From assembly GCF_003515775.1 (NCBI RefSeq), contig NZ_QWEI01000001.1, positions 926,692 to 990,691 on the forward strand: DNA of 64,000 bases, written 5' to 3'. Under the pieces are notes generated by a model. The model had not been told where the DNA came from. It saw only the letters and a list, made by a program, of their open reading frames with translations, and made no database searches. How positions within the stretch are numbered: position 1 is the first letter of the stretch; every line of letters starts with the position of its first letter. Shown here one piece after another: positions 32,772-41,440 of this stretch. The position numbers and the translations under genes are program-made. This stretch comes from Ureibacillus yapensis. Its GTDB lineage: Bacteria; Bacillota; Bacilli; Bacillales_A; Planococcaceae.

Positions 32772-33245
32772 ATGGATAATCAAAGACATGAATCTCTTTC
32801 CTCCCTTTTTGAAGTCGCCTCTTCCATAGAGCGAAAATGGGCAAATGAGTGGAACCATCACAATACTCTCGGTTTTTCTAAGTCACATATTTTACTTTTG
32901 GACTTATTGGCCAAAGAAGGACCGAAACGCCCTTCCGCGATTGCCGAGCATCTAAAAGTAACGACCGGTGGCATTACGGTTTTAACCTCAAAGCTGATCA
33001 AAGGCGGTTTTGTAGAAAAGACGCAAAGCAATACGGATCGCCGCGCTTCGCAAATCGCCATCACACCGGAGGGGGAAAAGGTTTTAGAAGAATCCCGTGC
33101 ACAGGTATCAGCAATCGTTCACACAATGTTCGGCATGCTTACGAACGACGAGATCAAGACGCTACATACTATCTTCGAAAAATGTCTAACGGCTGGAAAC
33201 GGACAGAATAAGCTTATTGAGGAAGAACACCCTCTCCAAAAGTAA
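32772..33245 (+). CDS. MarR-family transcriptional regulator
   Basis: A 157-residue winged-helix protein (helix-turn-helix about 50-75, GPKRPSAIAEHLKVTTGGITVLTSKLIKGG; wing with SNTDRRASQIAITPEG near 85-100), flanked by dimerisation helices. It lies about 75 bp downstream of the Spx-family gene in the same orientation and may be co-transcribed. MarR proteins usually repress nearby genes in response to phenolics or oxidants; no target other than its own region is obvious. The ribosome site (GTGGAGCTG) is weak and distant. Confidence 0.87.
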   Translation: MDNQRHESLSSLFEVASSIERKWANEWNHHNTLGFSKSHILLLDLLAKEGPKRPSAIAEHLKVTTGGITVLTSKLIKGGFVEKTQSNTDRRASQIAITPEGEKVLEESRAQVSAIVHTMFGMLTNDEIKTLHTIFEKCLTAGNGQNKLIEEEHPLQK

Positions 33246-33276
33246 GATGCAATGAAAGAGCATCTTACTTTTTTTA
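33239..33276 (+). terminator. terminator of the marR gene
   Basis: AAAGTAAGATGC and its complement flank a 9-nt loop and are followed by T7. The arm overlaps the stop codon. Confidence 0.9.
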
Positions 33277-33328
33277 TTGCCTCCATTCGGAAAAATAAAA
33301 GAAACTACCCAAAAAGGTAGTCCCCCCA

Positions 33329-33979
33329 TTAGCTTGTTTTCAATTCCAGCCTTCTTGCTACGATCGACAAGATATAATTCACGACAAAGTACATTAACGC
33401 TACTAAAATGAAAATCGGAATAATATTATTAATGCTTTGTGCATTAACCACCTGCGCGTTATGCATCAGTTCCGGGAGAGCAATCACGGTTGCCAGCGAT
33501 GTATCCTTCAATAATGAAATAAATTGACTCACGATTGGCGGAACCATTTTTTTCACGCCTTGAGGCAGAACAATATGCCAAAGCGTCTGAATATATGACA
33601 AGCCTGACGACCGCCCTGCTTCAATTTGCCCTTTCGGTACGGAATTCAACCCACTTCTGATAATTTCCGCCAACATCGCCGATTCAAAAACGGTTAGTGC
33701 AATGATTGCCGACGCTACAACACTGAACTTAATTCCGATTTCCGGCAATGCAAAATATACGAAGAAAATAATCAAAAGCAGCGGCAAGTTTCGAATAATC
33801 TCGATGATACAAGCCGAAATCATGGAAATGACCGGGATCTTGGCATAACGCAGAATCCCCAGAATTCCCCCGATGATAAAACTCAACACAATGGAAATGG
33901 CCGCAACTTTGATTGTAATCCAAAAACCTTCCACTAAAAAACTTAAATTGTCAGGGCTATATGCTCCGATAAAATCCAT
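33329..33979 (-). CDS. polar amino-acid ABC transporter permease (GlnP-like)
   Basis: A 216-residue HisM/GlnP-type permease with five predicted membrane helices. The coupling-loop signature EAGRSSGLSYIQTLWHIVLPQGVKKMVPP (about 130-158) docks with the ATPase. It is the last gene of a four-gene operon read ATPase - binding protein - permease - permease, the same order as glnQHMP in B. subtilis. It is 13 bp downstream of its partner permease; AAGGGGGTCAGGTGA precedes the ATG. Confidence 0.9.
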   Translation of the reverse strand: MDFIGAYSPDNLSFLVEGFWITIKVAAISIVLSFIIGGILGILRYAKIPVISMISACIIEIIRNLPLLLIIFFVYFALPEIGIKFSVVASAIIALTVFESAMLAEIIRSGLNSVPKGQIEAGRSSGLSYIQTLWHIVLPQGVKKMVPPIVSQFISLLKDTSLATVIALPELMHNAQVVNAQSINNIIPIFILVALMYFVVNYILSIVARRLELKTS

Positions 33980-33992
33980 TCACCTGACCCCC

Positions 33993-34646
33993 TTAATTGC
34001 TCTGTGCAAGTCTTTTTTCCAAACGGTTTACGCCCAAACTTAAAGGAAGCGTAATAATCAGGTAAAAGACTGCAACAAAAATATAAACATCAAAAGTTAC
34101 GAAAGTTCTGGAAGAAATCAAATCCCCTTGATACATTAATTCACCCGCAGCAACAATCGTTAAAATGGATGAATTTTTTACTAGGTTGATAAATTGGTTT
34201 CCTAATGGCGGAATAACAATTTTGATGGCCTGGGGTAAAATGACATGCCACATCGCTTGCGTATAAGTAAGTCCCGATGACCTTGCCGCTTCCATTTGCC
34301 CCTTTGGTACGGATAAAATACCTGCACGGATCGCTTCTGCAATAAAGGCAGCTGTATAAATCATTAATGCCAATGTTCCGGCAACAAAACCGCTTAAACG
34401 GATCTCAAAAACAGGGAGCCCTGTGAAAATGAAAAACAAAATGATTAACAGCGGTATATTTCGTATAAATTCAACATAGATGGTCCCAATCCAATTCAAT
34501 GGTTTAATAGGGGCAATTCGAAATATCGCCAAGATTGTTCCCAAAACAAAACTTCCAATAAGGGCTAGAAAACTTACATATAACGTATTTAAAAATCCTT
34601 CCAAAAACATATCGAAATTTTCAGAGAGAATCGTAAAATCAAGCAT
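33993..34646 (-). CDS. polar amino-acid ABC transporter permease (GlnM-like)
   Basis: A 217-residue inner-membrane permease, paralogous to the gene downstream, with the same five-helix topology and coupling motif EAARSSGLTYTQAMWHVILPQAIK. The two permeases would form a heterodimer. An attenuating hairpin lies between it and the binding-protein gene, which should lower its expression relative to that gene. AATGGAGTGATAAT precedes the ATG. Confidence 0.9.
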   Translation of the reverse strand: MLDFTILSENFDMFLEGFLNTLYVSFLALIGSFVLGTILAIFRIAPIKPLNWIGTIYVEFIRNIPLLIILFFIFTGLPVFEIRLSGFVAGTLALMIYTAAFIAEAIRAGILSVPKGQMEAARSSGLTYTQAMWHVILPQAIKIVIPPLGNQFINLVKNSSILTIVAAGELMYQGDLISSRTFVTFDVYIFVAVFYLIITLPLSLGVNRLEKRLAQSN

Positions 34647-34724
34647 ATTATCACTCCATTAACTAACCAAGATAGAAAAACTTTAGACTTTCAAATCCTT
34701 TCATGCCTCAATCAAACCATTCAA

Positions 34725-34780
34725 TTTTATAAAACAAAACGGGCAGCTGCCCCCAAAAGGGAATCTTGTTACTGCCCGTC
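34725..34780 (-). terminator. attenuating terminator between binding-protein and permease genes
   Basis: On the minus strand ACGGGCAG pairs with CTGCCCGT, followed by TTTGTTTTAT. It sits inside the operon directly after the binding-protein gene. Confidence 0.8.
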
Positions 34781-34803
34781 GACTTATCCGTTATCCTTAA
34801 AAA

Positions 34804-35637
34804 TTAGAAGTTAAGCCATTTGTTGTACAGTTCATCGTACTTGCCGTTTTCTTTTAATTCAGCAAGTGCATCATTAATGGCTTGAACAAAATCATCGCTG
34901 CCTTTTTTCGCTGCGATACCATATGGCTCATCCGTAAATGTATCGCCCACCACTTCGAAGTTGCTATCTTCTGAAGCCATACCGAACAGGATGGCATTAT
35001 CAGTTGTTAATGTATCCCCTTGGCCAGCTTTTAGTGCAGTGAATGCTTCTGCATAGTTTTCAAACTCCAATACTTGTGCTTCTGGTGCTTTTTCACGAAT
35101 ATTAATCGCAGACGTTGAACCTTTAACTGCCAATACTTTTGTATCTGCCGTAATATCTTCAATACTTTGGATTGGGCTGCCTTTTTTAACTAATAAAGCT
35201 TGACCTGCTTCAAAGTAAACGTCAGAAAAATCTACTTCTTGTTTACGTTCTTCAGTGATCGTCATTGTGGCAATGATTGCATCAATATCTCCATTATTCA
35301 ACATCGGGATACGAGTTTTTGACGTAACTTCCTTGAATTCTACTTTAGATGCATCTCCTAAAATGATTTCTGTAATAGCCTTGGCCATATCAACGTCAAA
35401 ACCTTCAATTTCCCCATTACTTGGGTTTTTAAGACCAAATAGTTTTGTATCGTTTTTCACACCCCAAACAATTTTATCGTTTGCCTTGATTGTTTCCAGT
35501 GTGGAACCGCCTTCAGATGAGCCAGTTTCCTCTTTGTTCTCCTCTTTGCTCTCTTCTTCGCCTCCGCAAGCAGCTAAAGCAAAAACAGAAAGAATAACTA
35601 GAAACATAAAAGTAAATAGTTTTTTGCTTTTGAACAT
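34804..35637 (-). CDS. amino-acid ABC transporter binding lipoprotein (GlnH-like)
   Basis: A 277-residue family 3 solute-binding protein: lipoprotein signal peptide with lipobox LAAC (Cys24), an acidic linker, then the bilobal fold (about 50-275). GFDVDMAKAITE, the ATMTITEERKQEVDFSD segment and VKGSTSA carry residues that hold the alpha-amino and alpha-carboxyl groups of the ligand. Glutamine, glutamate or aspartate are the likely cargoes; the exact one cannot be read off. AGGGGGAGTTTAC precedes the ATG. Confidence 0.9.
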   Translation of the reverse strand: MFKSKKLFTFMFLVILSVFALAACGGEEESKEENKEETGSSEGGSTLETIKANDKIVWGVKNDTKLFGLKNPSNGEIEGFDVDMAKAITEIILGDASKVEFKEVTSKTRIPMLNNGDIDAIIATMTITEERKQEVDFSDVYFEAGQALLVKKGSPIQSIEDITADTKVLAVKGSTSAINIREKAPEAQVLEFENYAEAFTALKAGQGDTLTTDNAILFGMASEDSNFEVVGDTFTDEPYGIAAKKGSDDFVQAINDALAELKENGKYDELYNKWLNF

Positions 35638-35669
35638 GTAAACTCCCCCTAAACTTATATAGTAATTTA

Positions 35670-36398
35670 TTAATGATTCAAAATCCGGCTGAGGAATAAT
35701 CGAGCGCGTTCGTCTTTTGGTTGATTATAAAACTCAGTCGGATCTGCATCCTCCAGGATTTGCCCTTTATCAATAAAGATGATGCGGTCTGCCACTTCAC
35801 GAGCGAAGCCCATTTCATGGGTAACCACGACCATCGTCATTCCTTCAAGGGCAAGAGCCTTCATAACATCAAGCACCTCCCCAATCATCTCGGGGTCAAG
35901 TGCAGATGTCGGTTCATCAAACAGCATAATTTGCGGATTCATGGCAAGCCCTCTGGCAATCGCCACACGCTGCTGTTGTCCACCGGAAAGCTGGCTTGGG
36001 TAAGCATCGGCTTTCTCCAGAATCCCTACTTTCTCCAAATAATACAAAGCCGTCTTTTTAGCTTCTTCTTTGGATTTTTTCAGCACTTTAACAGGAGCCA
36101 GCATAATATTTTCCAGCACTGTTTTGTTTGGGTATAGATTAAAATGCTGGAAGACCATTCCCACATTTTTTCTAAATTCATTAATGTTCACTTTCTTATC
36201 GGATAAGACGACCCCATTCACTTCCAATCGCCCTTCGGATATTGTTTCTAATTGGTTCATGCAGCGAAGCAATGTACTTTTTCCTGATCCGGATGGACCA
36301 ATAATAACCACTACTTCCCCTTTATTGATTTCAAGATTAATATTGTTTAGAACATGGAAATCCCCAAAATGTTTATGAACATTTTCAAATTTGATCAT
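35670..36398 (-). CDS. polar amino-acid ABC transporter ATPase (GlnQ-like)
   Basis: A 242-residue ABC ATPase of the PAAT subfamily: Walker [10 protein letters not shown] (about 34-42), Q-loop [10 protein letters not shown], signature [19 protein letters not shown], Walker [15 protein letters not shown] and the switch histidine in [10 protein letters not shown]. It is the first gene of the operon. GGGGGTTTGTAA precedes the ATG. The upstream 300 bases (36399-36697) are AT-rich; I see no clear T-box, CodY or TnrA site by eye. Confidence 0.92.
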   Translation of the reverse strand: MIKFENVHKHFGDFHVLNNINLEINKGEVVVIIGPSGSGKSTLLRCMNQLETISEGRLEVNGVVLSDKKVNINEFRKNVGMVFQHFNLYPNKTVLENIMLAPVKVLKKSKEEAKKTALYYLEKVGILEKADAYPSQLSGGQQQRVAIARGLAMNPQIMLFDEPTSALDPEMIGEVLDVMKALALEGMTMVVVTHEMGFAREVADRIIFIDKGQILEDADPTEFYNQPKDERARLFLSRILNH

Positions 36399-36644
36399 TT
36401 ACAAACCCCCTGCTTATCAAGTAATTCCTCACTTGGCGCCAATTGAATTGTTTATCCTAAAGGCAATGAAACTTTAACAATAACAAACTATTAATATTTT
36501 AAAAATAAATTATTTTCTGAATATAGTTTCTATTATAAAAATACTGTCGAGATAAATCATTGCCTTTTTTAGATTAATTTTTTCTAATTTATCTAAATTA
36601 TACATATATTTTACTTATAACCCATAAAATACCTATAAACCATA

Positions 36645-36680
36645 TAAAAAAACAGGAAACTTTTAATTAAAAGCTTCCTG
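36645..36680 (-). terminator. terminator of the ECF sigma-factor gene
   Basis: CAGGAAGCTTTTA and its near-perfect complement form a hairpin, followed on the minus strand by T7. It separates the sigma gene from the amino-acid operon downstream. Confidence 0.88.
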
Positions 36681-36697
36681 CTCTTCACTCATTTATT

Positions 36698-37243
36698 TTA
36701 GGCTAGCACTACATCCTCCAACGCTGTGTCGGCCATCAGGATTTCCTTTAGCCGCGCTTTGGCACGGAACAAACGCGACTTAACGGTACCGATTGATACC
36801 TTCATCAAAGTCGAGATTTCGGCTAATGAATATTGATCAACATAGAAGTACCATAACGTTTTCTGATAAATGCCGTCCAACTCTTGCATTTTTTCTTGGA
36901 CGATTTTTGTAACAGCCACTTTTTCTACTTGTTCTTCGGTAGAAATCTCGTTATTGGGAACCAAATCCAAGATCGGTACGTCTAATGTTTCAGGTTGACT
37001 CATCATATATTTGCTTCTTCTCACATTTTTGCGATAGCGGTCGCGGAATGTATTCATGGTAATTGTGGTAAGCCATGCTTTTATATGGTCAACCTTCTCT
37101 ACTTGTTCTTGGTTGCGGATGACTTTTACCCAAACTTCCTGCATTAGGTCTTCCGCTTCTGCTTTATTGCGTGTCAATTTTAAACATAAATGATATATGT
37201 AACGATTAAATTCTTCATAAATTCCATTTAAACAGTTAGTCAT
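36698..37243 (-). CDS. ECF-type RNA polymerase sigma factor, no adjacent anti-sigma gene
   Basis: About 181 residues: sigma region 2 (about 5-75; DLMQEVWVKVIRNQ and AWLTTITMNTFRDRYRKN) and region 4 (about 120-170; YSLAEISTLMKVSIGTVKSRLFRAKARL). It would direct RNA polymerase to a dedicated regulon, usually envelope stress. No anti-sigma or other partner is co-oriented; a terminator follows directly. Start: ATG 37243 has GGAGGATAATAAAGAA upstream; an in-frame ATG at 37285 would add 14 residues. Confidence 0.87.
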   Translation of the reverse strand: MTNCLNGIYEEFNRYIYHLCLKLTRNKAEAEDLMQEVWVKVIRNQEQVEKVDHIKAWLTTITMNTFRDRYRKNVRRSKYMMSQPETLDVPILDLVPNNEISTEEQVEKVAVTKIVQEKMQELDGIYQKTLWYFYVDQYSLAEISTLMKVSIGTVKSRLFRAKARLKEILMADTALEDVVLA

Positions 37244-37332
37244 TTCTTTATTATCCTCCAATATAGAACTTGCTTCTAACATCATTTTCCCAAATAATTG
37301 TATTACACTCTATCGGATTTGCTTTCAATTAC

Positions 37333-37348
37333 ATTACATTCATGTAAT
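37333..37348. promoter_or_regulatory. inverted repeat upstream of the sigma-factor gene
   Basis: ATTACAT-TC-ATGTAAT is a perfect 7+7 palindrome just upstream of a TTGAAA -35-like hexamer on the minus strand. It could be an operator; the binding factor is unknown. Confidence 0.4.
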
Positions 37349-37557
37349 CTTCGGGCTTACTCCTTGTAATTTTCGTAAAAGCTTTAACCCTAACAAAAGG
37401 TTTTAAGCTAAATTGCTTGCTCTAACTCAACCCCATTACCCCTTTTCCTAGAAGGTAAAACATAAAATTTGGATAAAAGCTCACCATCTGTACCATATGC
37501 TGCAATGTGTTATACTATTTCTGCCATCCGAAAATTTTTGAAATGAGGGATTTTACA

Positions 37558-38940
37558 ATGAGTGATTTGCAGGCTTTAGATGCTTATTTCAAGGAAAATC
37601 GACAAAAACACTTAGAGGAATTAAATGAGTTTCTACGGATTCCAAGCATCAGTTCCCTTTCCGAACACAAACCAGACATGCAAACGGCTGCCAATTGGCT
37701 GGCCGACCAACTTAGAAAATTAAACATCGAAAATGTAAGCGTTGACCCAACTGCCGGCCATCCTGTGGTGTACGGCGAATGGCTCCACGACGAAAGCAAA
37801 CCGACCATCCTTTTCTACGGCCATTATGATGTACAGCCTGTTGATCCCCTTCATCTATGGGAATCTGAACCTTTCAACCCTGTAATTCGCGACAACAAAT
37901 TGTATGCTCGCGGAGCTTCCGATGACAAAGGCCAAGTTTTCATGCATTTAAAAATGATTGAAGCATTTCTTGAAACAACTGGTTCCCTTCCGGTTAACGT
38001 GAAATTCATTTACGAAGGCGAAGAAGAGATTGGCAGCCCCAACTTGCCGGCCTATGTGGAAGAAAATAAAGAAAAGCTATCTTCGGATTTTATTTTAATT
38101 TCCGATACAGGGCTATATGGTCCCGGAAAACCGGCTGTATGCTACGGGTTGCGTGGATTGACGGGTGTGCAGATTGATGTACGCGGTGCAAAAGGGGATC
38201 TTCACTCCGGTCTTTATGGCGGAGGCGTGCAAAACGCCATCCATGCACTAGCCGAGATTCTAGCTTCTTTCCGCGATGAACACGGAACGATTCAAGTAGA
38301 GGGCTTTTATGATAAAGTACGTCCCTTGTCAGAAGAAGAACGTCAAGCTTACCGCGATTTAAACTTTGATGAAGAAGCATTGAAGGAAGAAGTTGGCGTA
38401 AACGAATTATTCGGGGAAGAAGGCTATTCTTACTTGGAACAAACTTGGGCTCGCCCAACGCTTGAAGTAAATGGAGTATTCGGAGGATTCGCAGGTGAAG
38501 GAATCAAAACCGTGCTTCCTGCTGAAGCGGGTGCTAAAATTACTTGCCGTTTGGTTCCAGACCAGGATCCAAATGAAATCGTACAATTGCTGAAAGCCCA
38601 TATCGAAAAACATAAACCAAAAGGCGTGGAAGTGACGGTTTCCGAGTTCGATAAAGGCGCTCCTTATCTAACACCATTCGACCATCCGTTAATTCAAGCA
38701 GCCGGACGCTCCTATGAACGCATTTACAATGTGCCTACTGCATTTACGCGCGGCGGTGGCTCGATTCCAATTGTGGCGGCTTTTGATGAAATTTTATCGG
38801 TACCGGTTGTATTGATGGGATTCGGCTTAAATAGCGAAAACTTCCATGCGCCTAATGAACATTTCCATCTCGAAAACTTCGATAAAGGATTGCGCGTTCT
38901 TGGCGATTATTTAAACGAAGTGTCCACTTTAAAATTTTAA
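37558..38940 (+). CDS. M20-family dipeptidase
   Basis: A 460-residue metallopeptidase. The first zinc-ligand region is FYGHYDVQPVDP; ARGASDDKGQ carries the bridging Asp, YEGEEEIGS the catalytic and ligand glutamates, and the C-terminal GFGLNSENFHAPNEHF the last histidine. The lid domain lies at about residues 190-340. Members hydrolyse dipeptides or acylated amino acids in the cytosol. The ATG at 37558 is preferred because ATGAGGGAT lies 7 bases upstream; a longer frame from 37507 lacks a ribosome site and begins inside the promoter (TATACT at 37511). Confidence 0.9.
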   Translation: MSDLQALDAYFKENRQKHLEELNEFLRIPSISSLSEHKPDMQTAANWLADQLRKLNIENVSVDPTAGHPVVYGEWLHDESKPTILFYGHYDVQPVDPLHLWESEPFNPVIRDNKLYARGASDDKGQVFMHLKMIEAFLETTGSLPVNVKFIYEGEEEIGSPNLPAYVEENKEKLSSDFILISDTGLYGPGKPAVCYGLRGLTGVQIDVRGAKGDLHSGLYGGGVQNAIHALAEILASFRDEHGTIQVEGFYDKVRPLSEEERQAYRDLNFDEEALKEEVGVNELFGEEGYSYLEQTWARPTLEVNGVFGGFAGEGIKTVLPAEAGAKITCRLVPDQDPNEIVQLLKAHIEKHKPKGVEVTVSEFDKGAPYLTPFDHPLIQAAGRSYERIYNVPTAFTRGGGSIPIVAAFDEILSVPVVLMGFGLNSENFHAPNEHFHLENFDKGLRVLGDYLNEVSTLKF

Positions 38941-38950
38941 TAAATCATCT

Positions 38951-38988
38951 AAAGAGACCTGGAGAATAAATTTCCGGGTCTCTTTTTT
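38951..38988 (+). terminator. terminator of the dipeptidase gene
   Basis: AAAGAGACC pairs with GGTCTCTTT (further GGA/TCC pairs inside), followed by T6. Confidence 0.88.
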
Positions 38989-39127
38989 GGCGAGATTTAG
39001 CAAAAAATATACTTATCGTAAGTTAAAAGTATGAATTTTTGACATTGAAAAGGAATTTTTGAAATATTTATGGAATTTTTAAAAATATACGAAATTTAAC
39101 GAATAATTTTAATAAGGAGTGTGAGGT

Positions 39128-39382
39128 ATGGAGAATAAATGGAGTTTAGTCCTATTGATGCAGCCAGTAGCAGGATTATTATTAATATTAATCGCGATTT
39201 ACACGTTTGTTGTGGGAAGTCCACACCTTCTTCCTTGGGCGTTTATGTTCATGGGTCCCCTCTTTTTTGCAATGGGACAATATGAATTGAACAGACCGAG
39301 CAAAAAGAATTCCAGTGCTTTCTACTTCTCTTTGTCTACTATTTCATTGCTTTTCGGTCTTTATTCATTTACTGCATTTTAA
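39128..39382 (+). CDS. small three-helix membrane protein, unknown
   Basis: 84 residues with three hydrophobic segments (about 6-28, 33-50 and 63-82) and a short polar loop NRPSKKNSS. I do not recognise the family with confidence; it resembles small uncharacterised membrane proteins of Bacillaceae. AAGGAGTGTGAGGT precedes the ATG and a strong terminator follows, so it is a genuine unit. Its expression cue is unknown. Confidence 0.75.
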   Translation: MENKWSLVLLMQPVAGLLLILIAIYTFVVGSPHLLPWAFMFMGPLFFAMGQYELNRPSKKNSSAFYFSLSTISLLFGLYSFTAF

Positions 39383-39407
39383 CCGAAATAACATCATATC
39401 AAATGGA

Positions 39408-39440
39408 GCCGATGATTTGCTTTTCATCATCGGTTTTTTT
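39408..39440 (+). terminator. terminator of the small membrane-protein gene
   Basis: CCGATGAT and its complement flank a 9-nt loop and are followed by T7. Confidence 0.9.
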
Positions 39441-39540
39441 GCTTCATTGCTAAATAACCACACGGCTAGCGTGGGGTTTACTTGTTTTTATGTTATATGA
39501 TACTTCCCTACCCTTATTTTGATTATTGTAAACCTTGGAA

Positions 39541-39697
39541 GCAGAAAAAACCCTCATGCCACTGGAAGCATGAAATTTTAGCTATTTCTATTGTTTATTG
39601 CTTTAAATAAAATTTGTTCTTCTTTATTTTTGCGCCTGCCGCTTCGCTTTCGGCGCAGAAAAAACCCCTGCGCCACTGGAAGCGCAGGGGTTTTTTG
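39541..39697. repeat. cluster of palindromes with conserved loops and exchanged stems
   Basis: Two units begin GCAGAAAAAACCC (39541 and 39655) and share the loop CACTGGAA, but their stems differ in a complementary way: CATGC/GCATG in the first, CCCCTGCGC/GCGCAGGGG in the second, which also ends in T6 and is a good terminator on either strand. Between them GCGCC-TGCCGCTTCGCTTTC-GGCGC (39632-39656) is a hairpin of the same type as the 38-bp units at 63533-63684. No gene is present. Confidence 0.8.
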
Positions 39698-39699
39698 AC

Positions 39700-40386
39700 T
39701 GACCTTTAAAAGCATTTTTTTATATATAAACATAGGGGAGGTTATATATCTTGTCGAACAAGCTTTTACAAGGATCATATGAGCTTAACTTATCAGTTTA
39801 CTAAAGAGCGATTATCATTAAGGTTTTTGTTGAACTCTTAATGACATAATCATCATATCATCCTCAAAAGTTATTGCATATATAATATTATGTTATGTCA
39901 CATTTTTATCATATTTTTGTTCACAATTTAGAAATAATTTGTTATATAACAACATTTAAAATATTTTAAATTCTAGTTAAAAGATTATACTTTAAGCATT
40001 TCAATTTGTTATGTTTTAGAATATCTGATATGCAACAACATTCTATTTCGGCTGGCTGGTTGGTAATTTTCTACCAGAATATAATATTAATTGTATAACG
40101 TAATATAATTTTTAGAGAGTCTTTCTTTTTTCCGTTTTCCCGGAAACTCACTTTAAATTAGAGTTTTTTTACGCTCCTATTAAACTGTTTATCCGCGTCC
40201 AACCTTGATTTTGGCGTATAGACACATTCTATTCGACCGTTTTACTAAAACCCTTCTTCATTCGGGCGTTTTGAAGATTCCTATTCCCCCGTTTTACTAA
40301 AAACTCTTTCCAAAAAGGCATTTAGACGCTTTGTGTTCATTAACTACATCCAACCCAATTTCCAACCCGCAACTCCCCACCCAAAT
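39700..40386. other. gene-free AT-rich region
   Basis: Almost 700 bases with no credible coding sequence or recognisable RNA gene. At 40231-40302 the segments ATTCGACCGTTTTACTAAAA, ATTCGGGCGTTTTGAAGA and TATTCCCCCGTTTTACTAAAA form degenerate direct repeats of the core CGTTTTACTAAAA (copies at 40238 and 40290). The rest is A/T-rich and may hold an unrecognised small RNA. Confidence 0.5.
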
Positions 40387-40418
40387 AAAAAAAGCGCCCC
40401 ACTTGGGACACTTTTTTT
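40387..40418 (-). terminator. terminator of the heme O synthase gene
   Basis: On the minus strand GTGTCCC pairs with GGGGCGC (two G-U pairs) over a 4-nt loop, flanked by A7 and T7. Confidence 0.8.
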
Positions 40419-40423
40419 ATTCG

Positions 40424-41308
40424 TTATTGAAGAATCATACCTACACTCGCATAGATGATGACTGTTGCAAATACGGCCATCATATATATCAGTGAATACG
40501 CAAACATTTTATTTGCCCATTTTGTTTCATCCATTTGGCGATATCCGACAATGCTGATCCACAGCCAAATGCCGCCCAAGATGAGCGAACTTAGCGTTAA
40601 GCCCCAGCTTAGCGGAACAAACAAGAAGCTTGTCAGCATCATGATGACCAGGTAAATATTCGTTTGCAGATACGTTCTTCTCATGCTTTTTTTTACCGGA
40701 AGCATCGGGATATTGGCAGCCGCGTAGTCATCTTTTTTCCGGATGGCAATGGCATAAAAATGCGGCATTTGCCAAATAACCATGATGATGAACAGCGCCC
40801 AAGCAGCCGGGTACCAAATATCCGGAGCGACTGCTGCCCATCCGATCAACGGCGGCATTGCACCGGAGATGCTCCCTACTTCCGTGTTCCAGATTGTTCT
40901 TCTTTTTGTCCACATTGTATAGGGGACAACATAGAAAAAGACGCCTAAAAAGCCAAGAAACGCGGCTAATGGTGTTGTTAATGATAAGATTGCCAACCCA
41001 GCAATCAATAGAATGATTCCGACAATCAATACCGTACGGAGACTCAGTTCCTCCGTTACGGTAGGTCTAGATTTGGTACGTGGCATAATGGCATCAATGT
41101 CACGGTCATATAAGTTATTAAAAATACCGGAAGCACCGATAATCAAGGCAGAACCTACAACAGCAAACACGATATGTGGTATATGGTCGATAAAATTTAA
41201 ATTATACGTATATAAAGCAAGCATCAGAGCAGCAAACATCGGTATTAAATTAGATTTAATAATCCCTGTCTTGACTGTCCTAGCCCAGAGATCAATATAG
41301 TTTCGCAT
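40424..41308 (-). CDS. ctaB: protoheme IX farnesyltransferase (heme O synthase)
   Basis: A 294-residue UbiA-superfamily prenyltransferase with about nine membrane helices. The prenyl-diphosphate site is NNLYDRDIDAIMPRTKSRP (about 64-82), and a second Asp-rich loop lies near IRKKDDYAAANIP. It converts heme B to heme O for aa3-type oxidases. No other cytochrome oxidase or ctaA gene is adjacent, so it is separated from the usual cta cluster; a second copy elsewhere is possible. GAGGGGAAAAGACAAGT precedes the ATG. Confidence 0.92.
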   Translation of the reverse strand: MRNYIDLWARTVKTGIIKSNLIPMFAALMLALYTYNLNFIDHIPHIVFAVVGSALIIGASGIFNNLYDRDIDAIMPRTKSRPTVTEELSLRTVLIVGIILLIAGLAILSLTTPLAAFLGFLGVFFYVVPYTMWTKRRTIWNTEVGSISGAMPPLIGWAAVAPDIWYPAAWALFIIMVIWQMPHFYAIAIRKKDDYAAANIPMLPVKKSMRRTYLQTNIYLVIMMLTSFLFVPLSWGLTLSSLILGGIWLWISIVGYRQMDETKWANKMFAYSLIYMMAVFATVIIYASVGMILQ

Positions 41309-41440
41309 ACTTGTCTTTTCCCCTCGTTTTTCGGCTCCTTTACGGAAGCACTATATTCTATCATACCACTTCATGAGGGCTTTCAACAATCCACTATTAT
41401 GAAAAATCAATGACATCCAGCAAAATTTTGATAGATTCAT

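Noticed and set aside
36399..36644. T-box or amino-acid riboswitch upstream of the amino-acid ABC operon
   Set aside because: No T-box core sequence or terminator/antiterminator pair could be found in the leader.
39578..39778. 66-codon minus-strand frame
   Set aside because: It covers the palindrome cluster, including a terminator hairpin, and lacks family features.
39700..40386. Possible small RNA gene in the gene-free stretch
   Set aside because: No promoter-terminator pair or recognisable RNA family could be assembled; left as an unexplained region.
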